A stretch of DNA of 8,577 nt, taken from assembly GCA_049509915.1 (NCBI GenBank), contig JBEKZL010000298.1:1-8577 (forward strand). Direction: 5' to 3'. Below the pieces are notes generated by a model. The model was not told the origin of the DNA and made no database searches. It saw only the letters and a program-made list of their open reading frames with translations. A program made the translations under genes and the position numbers. How positions within the stretch are numbered: position 1 is the stretch's first letter; every line of letters begins with the position of its first letter. The DNA comes from JBEKYD01 sp049509915. GTDB taxonomy: Bacteria > Acidobacteriota > Terriglobia > Bryobacterales > Bryobacteraceae. Shown piece after piece: positions 1 through 6,123 of the stretch.

Positions 1-1553
1 TCGTGCGTGCCGAAGAACCGGGCGCGAATGCGATCCGTCTCTTCCTTGCCGGCCCGCAGGTCTGTCCGCTTGGTGGCTGCCTCGGCATCCTGCAGCATCT
101 TCTGCAACTGTTGGATCTGGTCCTGGATTTCGCTCGCACGCTTCGCGCGGGCCTCCTCGTCGCGGGTTGGAGCAATCGCTTGCAGGATGCCGAAATCGCC
201 GACCAGCTCTTGCTGTTGGGCCCGCAAATCCTCGATGCGCTTCAATGTGGCATCGCGATTCTTCATGATCTCCGGCGCCTGTCGCTCCATGTCAGCCACC
301 TGTTGACGATGACCGGAGATCGACATCTTCGCCCCAATGCCGCCCGCCGCCCGGATGTCGGCGGCGTCCTGCATCGCCTGTTCCTCTTCGCGGCGCTGCC
401 GTTCATCGTCTCCCGCGGTGCTGATGTTATTGAGGAACCAATCGACGCCCTTCCCGACCCAGGTCACGGTGACGACCAGCCCTTCTTTGAACTTGCGGAC
501 CAGGGCGTCCCACTTGGTTTCGAGCACGGTCACTTCACGCTGGTATTCGGCAAAGCGTCGGATGTCCTCCTCGGTCGGCCCGAACCCCTGCTCGTGGGCG
601 ACACGCAGATTCTCGTTGAGTTCCGTCATGAACGGAATCGCCTCGACGCCCACCTTTTTGAAGAGGTCCATGGCGGCGGCGTCCCGCTGAAGCCCTTCCG
701 GGAGCTTGTTCAGGCCCTCGGAGATCTCCGTCAGAATCTCGGAGGTGGGTTTCATCTCTCCCGTGGCGGTGTGGAAATCGATGCCCATCCCGCGCAAGGT
801 GGCCCGCGCCTTTTCGCCTTCCCTCGAATTATCGTCGGCTGCCTGGGACAGGCCCCGCATCAGGCGCTCGACAATCGAGATATCCTGTCCGACCGCCTGC
901 GCAGCGAAGCCGAACTGGCCGACTTCCTTCGCGGTCAAGCCGGTGCGCAACTCCGCGTCCTTTACCCGGGTGCCATACTCGCCCAGACTTTTCGCCGCCT
1001 CGAATGCGGACGCCGCAATGGTGCCAAGTACCGCAGCGCCGGCAGTGACAGCGATGCCAAAGGGACCAAGGGCGGAAAGCACGGACGAGAGGGCGCCCTT
1101 CGCCCCCTGGAGCGGATTCTCCATGAACTGGCTGACGCGGTCGCCGAACGAAGTGATGGCTTCGGACTGCTTCCGCAGTGCTTCTTCGGCTTCCCTGGCC
1201 GCTTTGACCGCGAGAGCTTCGCGGGCGGCTTTCTCCTCCATGGCGATCATCTTTTCGTAAGATCTGGTGATCGCGTCGATGGCCTGGGGCTCGCGGTTAT
1301 ATCGCTGGAGAAGCTGGTCCCGCTGCGTGATCAGGCGCTCCACGCCGCTTTTGTTGTAAGTCTCGGCCTGCTTTTCGAGGGATGCGATGAGCCGTTGGAC
1401 ACTGGATCGGGTCTGATCCGATATCCGGATTACCTTGCTGTGCGACGATTCCGCTTTCTTCTCGAAACTGTCCAGCCCAGAGTTGGCCTTGTCCACTACT
1501 GGGCTGACCTGGTCCTCGGCTTCGAGGATTACGCGTTCAGCTTGGTCTGCCAT
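1..1553 (-). CDS. Tail tape measure protein (N-terminal 517 residues; 3' end outside window)
   Basis: The minus strand is open without a stop from ATG 1553-1551 to the left edge. The start follows the upstream TGA by one base, with a weak AAGG about 10 bases upstream. The protein begins MADQAERVILEAEDQVSPVV. Residues 1-150 are charged and helical (coiled-coil-like). Residues 158-183 are hydrophobic (LGPFGIAVTAGAAVLGTIAA), as in many tape measures. Residues 198-315 match the TP901-type tape measure core: a TGLTAKEVGQFGFAAQAVGQ block, then RATLRGMGIDF, the G-M-K-P-T-SEILTEI block, and FKKVGVEAIPFMTEL. A second hydrophobic stretch lies near 358-375. From about 378 to 517 it is again charged and helical, rich in Gln, Glu and Arg. 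The protein sets tail length, occupies the tail lumen and is ejected with the DNA. The total length, and any lytic domain at the C-terminus, cannot be seen. Confidence 0.87.
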   Translation of the reverse strand, partial: MADQAERVILEAEDQVSPVVDKANSGLDSFEKKAESSHSKVIRISDQTRSSVQRLIASLEKQAETYNKSGVERLITQRDQLLQRYNREPQAIDAITRSYEKMIAMEEKAAREALAVKAAREAEEALRKQSEAITSFGDRVSQFMENPLQGAKGALSSVLSALGPFGIAVTAGAAVLGTIAASAFEAAKSLGEYGTRVKDAELRTGLTAKEVGQFGFAAQAVGQDISIVERLMRGLSQAADDNSREGEKARATLRGMGIDFHTATGEMKPTSEILTEISEGLNKLPEGLQRDAAAMDLFKKVGVEAIPFMTELNENLRVAHEQGFGPTEEDIRRFAEYQREVTVLETKWDALVRKFKEGLVVTVTWVGKGVDWFLNNISTAGDDERQRREEEQAMQDAADIRAAGGIGAKMSISGHRQQVADMERQAPEIMKNRDATLKRIEDLRAQQQELVGDFGILQAIAPTRDEEARAKRASEIQDQIQQLQKMLQDAEAATKRTDLRAGKEETDRIRARFFGTH

Positions 1554-1554
1554 T

Positions 1555-2013
1555 TCACGCTGCCTTGAGCATCACGAAGGGACGCGCCTGGAATGCGGCG
1601 AGCACCGCCTGGCGGTCGCGCGGCGATACACCCCACTGCGCCTCGCGCCGGTTATTGAAGAAAGCGATCTGCGATGCTGTCATTCGCCGGCCGGGAAGAG
1701 CTTCGTCGAGGAACCCGATCGCCGCGCGGTTCTCATTTGCGGTCAGCACCTTCAGGCACCGCAGGGTGTGGCCGCTCCAGGTCCAGTCGCGGATGGGCTG
1801 GAGGCCGCGCGCCGCCTTATAGTCGGGGTATCCGCGCCGGCCCGGCAGTCCCGGTTTCAGCGGCGCTGCGGCTTGGTCGTAGATGTTCCGCCCGCTCTGA
1901 ATGCGTGCCCGGATGGAATCGGCCAGCACCTGCGCGAAGCCCTGCATTTCCGTGGCGGTGTAGGGCGAGTACACGAAGCGGGCGTGCTTGATGACTGTTT
2001 GAAACCTGAGCAT
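1555..2013 (-). CDS. Phage protein of unknown function next to the tape measure (152 aa)
   Basis: The frame is open from GTG 2106, but I prefer ATG 2013-2011. The extra 31 residues (MCPSEGRTEKSGQ...) are low in structure, and the ATG gives an N-terminus like those I recall for the family (MLRFQTVIKHARF). Neither start has a clear SD. Residues 20-45 form a helix (TEMQGFAQVLADSIRARIQS). They are followed by a conserved-looking basic block: GRNIYDQAAAPLKPG at 41-55, GRRGYPDYKAARGLQPIRDW around 58-77, and SGHTLRCLKV at 80-89. Near the end, FFNNRREAQWGVSPRD (118-133) is the clearest signature. I recall these blocks from small uncharacterised structural or virion-morphogenesis proteins in prophages. 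Its role in the virion is unknown. The TGA stop is one base from the tape measure ATG (TGAAATG), so the two are almost certainly co-translated. Confidence 0.72.
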   Translation of the reverse strand: MLRFQTVIKHARFVYSPYTATEMQGFAQVLADSIRARIQSGRNIYDQAAAPLKPGLPGRRGYPDYKAARGLQPIRDWTWSGHTLRCLKVLTANENRAAIGFLDEALPGRRMTASQIAFFNNRREAQWGVSPRDRQAVLAAFQARPFVMLKAA

Positions 2014-2059
2014 CCGTGAAATGAGGGCAGAGCGGGTGGCAACTCTAAAGCCGCCGCTT

Positions 2060-2123
2060 TCGACCGCCTGACCGCTTTTCTCCGTCCTGCCTTCGCTGGG
2101 GCACACTCCGTTGGAGCGGTCGA
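2060..2123. repeat. Inverted repeat, 8-bp arms, in the gap after the HEAT gene
   Basis: TCGACCGC (2060-2067) and GCGGTCGA (2116-2123) are perfect inverted copies with 48 bases between. A nested pair, GACCGCT (2070-2076) with AGCGGTC (2115-2121), could compete. No T-run follows on the minus strand, so it is not an intrinsic terminator. It may be chance in GC-rich DNA, or a trace of the event that placed the HEAT gene here. Confidence 0.35.
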
Positions 2124-2132
2124 CTCGGTGGC

Positions 2133-3671
2133 CTACGCCGACCTTCCTTTTTGCAGCCGCCGAGCCGCCAGCATGTCCCGTGCAAGCTTCCGGGCCGCAG
2201 AGAAGTCCCGTCGTACGTCGTGCCCGTTAAAAGTGTCGGTCGCTCCTATGGTGTAGGCAAAGTCCTTAAGCTCCATTATGAGCATCAGTTGCTCGTTTGA
2301 AAGATGATCGGGGGATTTCTTGAGGAGGTATTCCAAGAGATCCGGGTCGACGTCATGTCTCGCACTTCTCAGTTGTTCGTTCGAGAGGCGACGCGGCGAT
2401 TTCTCTGCGAGGTATTCAAGCCGAGGGTCGACGTCAGGGCTTAGACTGGGCACGAGGGACTGGATGGTCGCGGCATCATTCAGGTCTATAAGGCTTTCCT
2501 TTATGTCCCTCTGCATAGACTCTTCCCTGAAAAAATACCCCCGCAATAGATCACGAGCCTCGTCAATCGCACGGCGGTTGTCAATCTTCCCTATCGCAGC
2601 TATGATCGTTTTCCGCACGTCGTTGCTGCCGACTGAGCGGAGGGCCGAGCACAGCGGTTCGAGGGAACTCCGATGGCCGATACATCCCAATATTTCCGCC
2701 GCGGGACCAACACGACGATCGTAACTAGCCCAGTACTCGGTTCCGCGCTGCTCGAGAAGCAAAGCGTTGAGTTCGCCGACAGCATCATCCTTGAAAGCAC
2801 ATAGGGCCGTCGCGATGGCGCGGTCACCCGGCTCCGCTCGAAATAACCTCAAAATGGGTCCGACCGCGGCAGCATCCTCACTTGTCACCTCATCGCAACG
2901 CCCCGCTGCCACGAGAAACAGCGCGCGTTCGGCTCCACTGGATGGCTTCCACCCAAGCTCCGCCAGCATACCCGCCGCAGTTTGGCGGAACGGAGATTCC
3001 AGGAACTCAACAAGTGCTGGTATGGCTTCGGCGCCCCGCTGTCGAATAACACGCTCAGCAATGCCGTGTTCGGACTCGCTCGAGTCGCGAAGAATAGCAA
3101 GTAAGTCACGTACTGGGAGGAGATCGGCGATTTGTGGAATAGCCTCCCGCGCAGCCAACTTTACAGCTTCCTGTGAGTCAAACATAAGGAGGAAAATGTC
3201 GTGGGCAGCCGCTGGATCGCCAATGGACAGTAGCGCTTTCATAGCCTCGAGCCGTGCCAGGGGGTGTTCAGATCCGCTCCGGAGTACGTCGAGTATCGGT
3301 TTCACGGCCCGAGGGTCCCTAAGACGGCCGAGCGCCCTTTCGACCGAGCAACAGACCGCCCAAGACTGCTGTTTCAGTGCCCCGATAAGCGCGGGGACAG
3401 CACTAACGTCCCCAATCAAACCCAGCGCTTCAGCCGCTTTCGCCCGAGTTGAATGATCAGGATCTTTTAGAGCCTTACCCAAACTGGATACGGCGCGTGT
3501 GTCCCCAATCAAACCAAGGGCTTCAGCTGCCCTTGCCCGAGCCGCCGATTCGCTATCACCGAGAGTCTCCAATACACCGGGGAGGGCAGCGCTACCATAA
3601 CCCGCGATCTCCTCATATGCGATTTTTCCCTTCCTCCACTTCCGGAGCTTCCAAGACAGAAAGTAGGGCAC
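2133..3671 (-). CDS. HEAT-repeat protein (512 aa), probable accessory cargo gene
   Basis: This starts at GTG with AAGGAG 6 bases upstream and ends in TAG. A basic N-terminus (FLSWKLRKWRKGK) is followed by tandem PBS-lyase-type HEAT repeats from about residue 25 to 230. Two of these carry the identical motif AAEALGLIGD at 48-57 and 79-88, exactly 31 residues apart. Residues 237-262 (AELGWKP then ERALFLVAAGR-DEV) match a pattern I recall from bacterial HEAT-repeat proteins. More repeat-like helices follow to about 400. Residues 413-462 hold a different duplication of 27 residues (DVDP-LEYL-KSP-LSNEQL, twice), then a helical C-terminus. No catalytic motif, signal peptide or clear membrane segment is visible. 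HEAT arrays bind other proteins, so a binding role is likely but the partner is unknown. GC is visibly lower than in the flanking tail genes. Such a gene is not part of the usual chaperone-to-tape-measure order, which suggests acquisition. Confidence 0.88.
   Translation of the reverse strand: MPYFLSWKLRKWRKGKIAYEEIAGYGSAALPGVLETLGDSESAARARAAEALGLIGDTRAVSSLGKALKDPDHSTRAKAAEALGLIGDVSAVPALIGALKQQSWAVCCSVERALGRLRDPRAVKPILDVLRSGSEHPLARLEAMKALLSIGDPAAAHDIFLLMFDSQEAVKLAAREAIPQIADLLPVRDLLAILRDSSESEHGIAERVIRQRGAEAIPALVEFLESPFRQTAAGMLAELGWKPSSGAERALFLVAAGRCDEVTSEDAAAVGPILRLFRAEPGDRAIATALCAFKDDAVGELNALLLEQRGTEYWASYDRRVGPAAEILGCIGHRSSLEPLCSALRSVGSNDVRKTIIAAIGKIDNRRAIDEARDLLRGYFFREESMQRDIKESLIDLNDAATIQSLVPSLSPDVDPRLEYLAEKSPRRLSNEQLRSARHDVDPDLLEYLLKKSPDHLSNEQLMLIMELKDFAYTIGATDTFNGHDVRRDFSAARKLARDMLAARRLQKGRSA
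2286..2436 (-). repeat. Diverged tandem repeat, period 81 bp, near the 3' end of the HEAT gene
   Basis: Copies at about 2286-2355 and 2370-2436 share CAGTTG-TCGTT, GATTTCT, GGTATTC and GTCGACGTCA blocks on the plus strand. They encode residues 440-462 and 413-434, with a one-residue length difference. The unit (DVDP...LSNEQL) is distinct from the HEAT repeats of the N-terminal half. Confidence 0.65.
3408..3541 (-). repeat. Near-identical direct DNA repeat of 41 bp, period 93 bp, inside the HEAT array
   Basis: Copies at 3408-3448 and 3501-3541 both begin GTCCCCAATCAAACC on the plus strand and differ at only a few bases. The 93-bp period equals 31 codons, one HEAT repeat. This points to recent duplication or gene conversion of a repeat unit. 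Confidence 0.75.
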
Positions 3672-3677
3672 CTACAT

Positions 3678-3683
3678 CTCCTT
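3678..3683 (-). promoter_or_regulatory. Ribosome binding site AAGGAG that sets the HEAT gene start at GTG 3671
   Basis: AAGGAG lies 6 bases before GTG (3671-3669). The ATG inside AAGGAGATGTAG is out of frame and meets a stop at once, so the GTG start is well supported. Confidence 0.75.
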
Positions 3684-3725
3684 CGGCAGATCAGCGCCGC
3701 TGGAACCCGCGTAATCTCATTCGCA

Positions 3726-3731
3726 ATTGTA
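3726..3731 (-). promoter_or_regulatory. Possible -10 element (TACAAT) upstream of the HEAT-repeat gene
   Basis: TACAAT on the minus strand (3731-3726) matches the sigma-70 -10 consensus at five of six bases and would give a leader of about 50 bases before the GTG at 3671. No good TTGACA lies 16-18 bases upstream (the 17-base spacer position reads AAACGA), so support is weak. A private promoter would fit an inserted accessory gene. It lies in the 194-base gap 3672-3865, where I see no convincing gene. Confidence 0.22.
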
Positions 3732-3865
3732 GCCTAGCCCTGTCGCCGTCGTTTGCCGCCGCAAAGGATATGATTCTGAGCGGCAGGCTGGCGGCTGGGA
3801 ATGCTCTCCTCCTGCTTCCGGGGAACGTCATCCTGGGGCGCCAACCGCCAGCACGACAACGATTG

Positions 3866-4282
3866 CTACCGCCGCGACAGCTTACGCATCGGCAGTCCCT
3901 GGAAGTCTTTCGCGTTCTTAGCCTCGTCCGCAGCCAGTTCCTGGCGTTCGGCCTCGATCAGTTCCAGCACTCGGAACTCCTCTTCCGTGATGTCGGCCAG
4001 CGTGATCGTCAGCCCGATGTTTTTGGCGTTCAGGATGCGAAAACACCGTCGGACGAGAGTGCCGTTCGGCGTATCCATCGCCTCTTCGAGCAGGTTCTTC
4101 GGACAGTTGGGCCCGTGGCTGACGTCGATGGCCTTCCAATCCGCGCCACACGCGGGGCAGCCATCCAACTCCGTCGGCGCCGAGTAGCCGCACCGCCGGC
4201 AACGGAAGACGCGGTCGGGACAATCTTCCTCAGCACCACACAGCCCGCCCTGGTGCAGCACCGACCGGATCAGGAATCGCAC
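3866..4282 (-). CDS. Tail assembly chaperone second frame (GT-like extension) with a zinc ribbon
   Basis: From GTG (4282-4280) this frame gives 138 residues, but it is open back to 4330, and the upstream codons still read like protein (APGDWPEEPG). The likely product is therefore a -1 frameshift fusion with the 195-aa frame, about 345 residues in total. The GTG has only a weak GGAAG-type site and lies inside a stem. Counting from the GTG, residues 28-31 (CRRC) and 42-45 (CPAC) form a rubredoxin-like zinc ribbon, with extra Cys at 15, 21 and 60 and His at 56. The C-terminal part (about 75-138) is helical (NIGLTITLADITEEEFRVLE, then LIEAERQELAADEAK). It resembles the C-terminal extensions of tail chaperones that contact the tape measure. 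A zinc ribbon is not standard there. The alternative is an independent small zinc protein. Confidence 0.6.
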   Translation of the reverse strand: MRFLIRSVLHQGGLCGAEEDCPDRVFRCRRCGYSAPTELDGCPACGADWKAIDVSHGPNCPKNLLEEAMDTPNGTLVRRCFRILNAKNIGLTITLADITEEEFRVLELIEAERQELAADEAKNAKDFQGLPMRKLSRR

Positions 4283-4324
4283 GCCCGGCTCTTCCGGCCA
4301 GTCGCCGGGCGCGGCTATTCCGGG
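4280..4324 (-). promoter_or_regulatory. Candidate -1 ribosomal frameshift signal: slip site plus stem-loop
   Basis: On the minus strand, C CCG GAA (4324-4318) sits directly before the TAG stop (4317-4315) of the first chaperone frame. The -1 frame is open from 4330, after a TGA at 4333-4331. A 10-bp stem then forms from CGCGCCCGGC (4313-4304) and GCCGGGCGTG (4289-4280), with one G-U pair and a 14-base loop, starting 4 bases after the slip site. The slip site is not a perfect X-XXY-YYZ heptamer: the CCG codon can re-pair with CCC, but GAA re-pairs poorly with GGA. The stem also buries the GTG codon (4282-4280). Stop-coupled re-initiation, where the terminating ribosome melts the stem, remains an alternative. 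Confidence 0.5.
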
Positions 4325-4902
4325 TCTTCGTCAGCCTCGATGGCAAGTTGCGCGATGACCTCGGACACCGCTGCGGACTTGTGAACGATGGGCACGGCGC
4401 CGGCATAGCCGTCATGCGAGATATGCAGCTTGTCGTATAGGGCGCCGCTCGGCTCCAGAAACGCCCGTGTCTCGATGGACCGCCTCGCTGCGACCACACT
4501 GGTCGAGGCCCGCTCGTGGTCCTGCATCTCCTTCGCGGTCGGCATCCGCAGCACATGCACGACGCGCGTGCCGGGGACTTTCATTTCGATCCGGTAGTTG
4601 ATCCCTTCACGCTCGACGGTGGCCACGGCGCACCGCTCGATCCGGCCGATGACCATGCCGGCCTCAGCATCATCGAACTCGGGACCGTCCTTGTCGGTGC
4701 GGATCTTGGCGAACAACTCCGCGTTGATCTTCGGCAGGTCCACGTCCTCGCTCTGCGACTTTCCGCGCCCCAGGAAATGGCGCACGGTGCGCTGCGCGCG
4801 CGCCCAGGCACACCACTCTTCGTCCGAGGGGAACCGCACCTCGCAGCTCTTCTCGCCGCCCGACAGGATCGGCACCACAAACGGCTTGCTTGCGTCGAAC
4901 AT
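4315..4902 (-). CDS. Tail assembly chaperone, first frame (lambda gpG-like position, 195 aa)
   Basis: The start is ATG (4902-4900). AGGAG lies 6 bases upstream and overlaps the tail tube stop codon (TAGGAG). The 195-residue protein is soluble and acidic at its end (EADEDPE). It carries an early FPSDEEW-AWARAQR block, a central RIERCAVATVEREGINYRI strand pair, and helices near the C-terminus (AAVSEVIAQLAIEAD). The position between tail tube and tape measure, followed at once by an overlapping reading frame, is the classic place of the G/GT tail assembly chaperones. These bind the tape measure during tail assembly and are absent from the finished virion. It is somewhat longer than lambda gpG (140 aa). 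The call rests mainly on gene order and the overlapping frame. An alternative is an uncharacterised minor tail protein. Confidence 0.6.
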   Translation of the reverse strand: MFDASKPFVVPILSGGEKSCEVRFPSDEEWCAWARAQRTVRHFLGRGKSQSEDVDLPKINAELFAKIRTDKDGPEFDDAEAGMVIGRIERCAVATVEREGINYRIEMKVPGTRVVHVLRMPTAKEMQDHERASTSVVAARRSIETRAFLEPSGALYDKLHISHDGYAGAVPIVHKSAAVSEVIAQLAIEADEDPE

Positions 4903-4911
4903 TCAAATCTC

Positions 4912-5940
4912 CTATTGGCAGATGCCCTGTAGCGGCGTGGTGACGGTCATCGTCACCATCCCGTTGGTGGGGTCGTAGAGTTGCACCCCGGTGATTTGGA
5001 GCGTCACGATGCCATCGGTGTTTCCGAGTTCGGCGACGTTGAAGCCCATCTTCTGGATGAGCATCGTGAACGAGTTGTTGGCGTCGCGGGTCATAGTGAA
5101 CGTGGCGGTGCCGGTGGTCAAGTTGATCAGGTTCGCGTACTCGGTCGATCCCGCCTGCACGCGCACCACAAACTGGACCGCGAACGCGCGATCACCCCAC
5201 TCGAAACGCCCCTGGATCTGGTAGCCATCCTGAGCTCCCGAGCCAGGGAAGAAGCCGGGCCGGAAGTTGTTTTCCCAGGAAGCTTCCATCGACACGAACT
5301 GCTTGGCACTGCCGCCGGTAAGATAGTTGATGCCGTTGAACGTCAGAGCGCTGATCATGCCGGCATTGAATTCGTGCGGCGTCGAGATGGCCGGCAGCGT
5401 GATGCCGCTGGGCGAAGTGTACTGGCCAGTGGTCACGCATTCGACGGCGCACATGGCGCTCGCACGCCCTGGAGAGTTCTTGATGGAAAGCTTCCAGCCC
5501 TTGACCGCGCAGCCCACCAGCATTTCGTCCAGCACCGCCGAACCACCGGGCCGGATCTGCTGCACGAACGAGAAGTAGGGCAACTCGAGGCCGGTCGGGT
5601 TCGTGGCTCCCAACGCCGGAACGATGGTGTACGTGTACGGACCGCTACCGCTCACGACGACATTGCCCATGGAGAAGGACATCGCCCACGCGAGGAACTC
5701 CGACGAGGCGTACTTCGAGAGCTCGTATGCCGGCATGTTGTAATGCGACTTGAAGAGTTGCGTGGGGAATTCGTGCCCTTTGCCGATTTCCGCCCGGTCA
5801 TCCTCGTTCACGGGGACCTTCGCCCACGGTTTCGTATTGAGATTCGTGTGACGCCAGATGGTGGCCACCAGGTTGGCCGTTCCAATGGCGGTCTGTTTGC
5901 CGAATCCCCAACCGTTCAGCAATTCACTGACGTTGGCCAT
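4912..5940 (-). CDS. Tail tube protein (342 aa)
   Basis: The chosen start is ATG 5940-5938, with AGGAGG 9 bases upstream. The protein begins MANVSELLNGWGFGKQTAIG, a common opening for phage tail tube proteins, followed by a W-x-H-T-N-L-N segment. The middle holds repeated beta strands such as GPYTYTIVPALG, YFSFVQQIRPGG and MLVGCAVKGWKLSIKNSPGR, which is a hallmark of the tube beta-sandwich fold. Further strands have paired aromatic and glycine patterns (RFEWGDRAFAVQFVVRVQAG, TGTATFTMTRDANNSFTM). At 342 residues it is longer than lambda gpV and fits a longer tube family with an extra domain (Phage_tube_2-like, from memory). It would stack in rings to form the hollow tail. The chaperone and tape measure genes downstream support this assignment. 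Confidence 0.78.
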   Translation of the reverse strand: MANVSELLNGWGFGKQTAIGTANLVATIWRHTNLNTKPWAKVPVNEDDRAEIGKGHEFPTQLFKSHYNMPAYELSKYASSEFLAWAMSFSMGNVVVSGSGPYTYTIVPALGATNPTGLELPYFSFVQQIRPGGSAVLDEMLVGCAVKGWKLSIKNSPGRASAMCAVECVTTGQYTSPSGITLPAISTPHEFNAGMISALTFNGINYLTGGSAKQFVSMEASWENNFRPGFFPGSGAQDGYQIQGRFEWGDRAFAVQFVVRVQAGSTEYANLINLTTGTATFTMTRDANNSFTMLIQKMGFNVAELGNTDGIVTLQITGVQLYDPTNGMVTMTVTTPLQGICQ

Positions 5941-6103
5941 GCTGCGTTTCCTCCTCAGTAACAACTGCCGGCTTCTGTGGCTCCTCCGGCGCGGCAACCT
6001 GATGCCACCCGGAACTCATCAAAGGTGAAAGGGTTGCCGCGGTCGCCTCGACTTCCTTGATCTCGTCGCCTTGGGGCGATTTCATAAACACCAGGTCTGC
6101 CAT
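5924..6103 (-). CDS. Small phage protein of unknown function (59 aa)
   Basis: I read this from ATG (6103-6101) to TGA (5926-5924). It encodes 59 residues opening MADLVFMKSPQGDEIKEVEA and ending in a Pro/Glu-rich tail (EEPQKPAVVTEEETQHGQRQ). Support comes from the purine-rich site upstream, the 20-base gap after the preceding gene, and a 17-base overlap with the tail tube gene. The tube's AGGAGG site lies within this gene's last codons (the EEE stretch), so translation of the two is probably coupled. The layout 'MK-P-G-...-V ... GW-V' resembles short uncharacterised proteins found next to tail genes in other phages. That comparison is from memory and no function can be assigned. Confidence 0.55.
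   Translation of the reverse strand: MADLVFMKSPQGDEIKEVEATAATLSPLMSSGWHQVAAPEEPQKPAVVTEEETQHGQRQ
5950..5955 (-). promoter_or_regulatory. Ribosome binding site AGGAGG that sets the tail tube start
   Basis: A perfect AGGAGG lies 9 bases before the ATG at 5940. It selects that start over the in-frame codon at 5997, which would add 19 Arg-rich residues (RRRSHRSRQ) unlike a tube protein N-terminus. Confidence 0.8.
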
Positions 6104-6105
6104 TT

Positions 6106-6112
6106 CCTCCCC
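6106..6112 (-). promoter_or_regulatory. Ribosome binding site (GGGGAGG) for the 59-aa gene
   Basis: Purine-rich GGGGAGG sits 2 bases before ATG at 6103. The spacing is short, but the upstream AAAAGG can also pair with 16S rRNA. It supports a gene here that is too short for most ORF searches. Confidence 0.5.
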
Positions 6113-6123
6113 TTTTCGGAAAG

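Noticed and set aside
3..1568. A 521-codon open frame on the plus strand
   Set aside because: It lies exactly opposite the tape measure gene. The minus-strand product has a clear tape measure core, while the plus product has no recognisable domain. It is a by-product of GC-rich codon use.
2047..2060. AAAGC-CGCC-GCTTT hairpin as a terminator after the HEAT gene
   Set aside because: A 5-bp stem with a weak A-T end and no T-run downstream on the minus strand is not a convincing terminator.
3691..3831. A 46-codon minus-strand frame (ATG 3831) in the gap between chaperone and HEAT gene
   Set aside because: There is no usable SD, the composition is Arg-rich and I know no similar family. It could be a remnant of a small tail gene, but I cannot support it.
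3787..3852. Inverted repeat GCTGGCGG / CCGCCAGC with a 50-base loop
   Set aside because: The arms are short and GC-rich, the loop is long and no T-run follows. Such pairs are expected by chance at this composition.
3449..4384. A 311-codon plus-strand frame crossing the gap 3672-3865
   Set aside because: It runs opposite the HEAT gene start, the gap and the chaperone extension. It has no SD and no domain, and the minus-strand genes explain the region better.
4981..5961. A 326-codon open frame on the plus strand
   Set aside because: It is antisense to the tail tube gene, rich in Arg, His and Gly with no fold signature, and explained by codon bias of the real gene.
5941..5997. Upstream start at 5997 for the tail tube gene
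   Set aside because: It would add 19 Arg-rich residues and ignores the perfect AGGAGG placed before ATG 5940. The region is better explained by the 59-aa gene in another frame.
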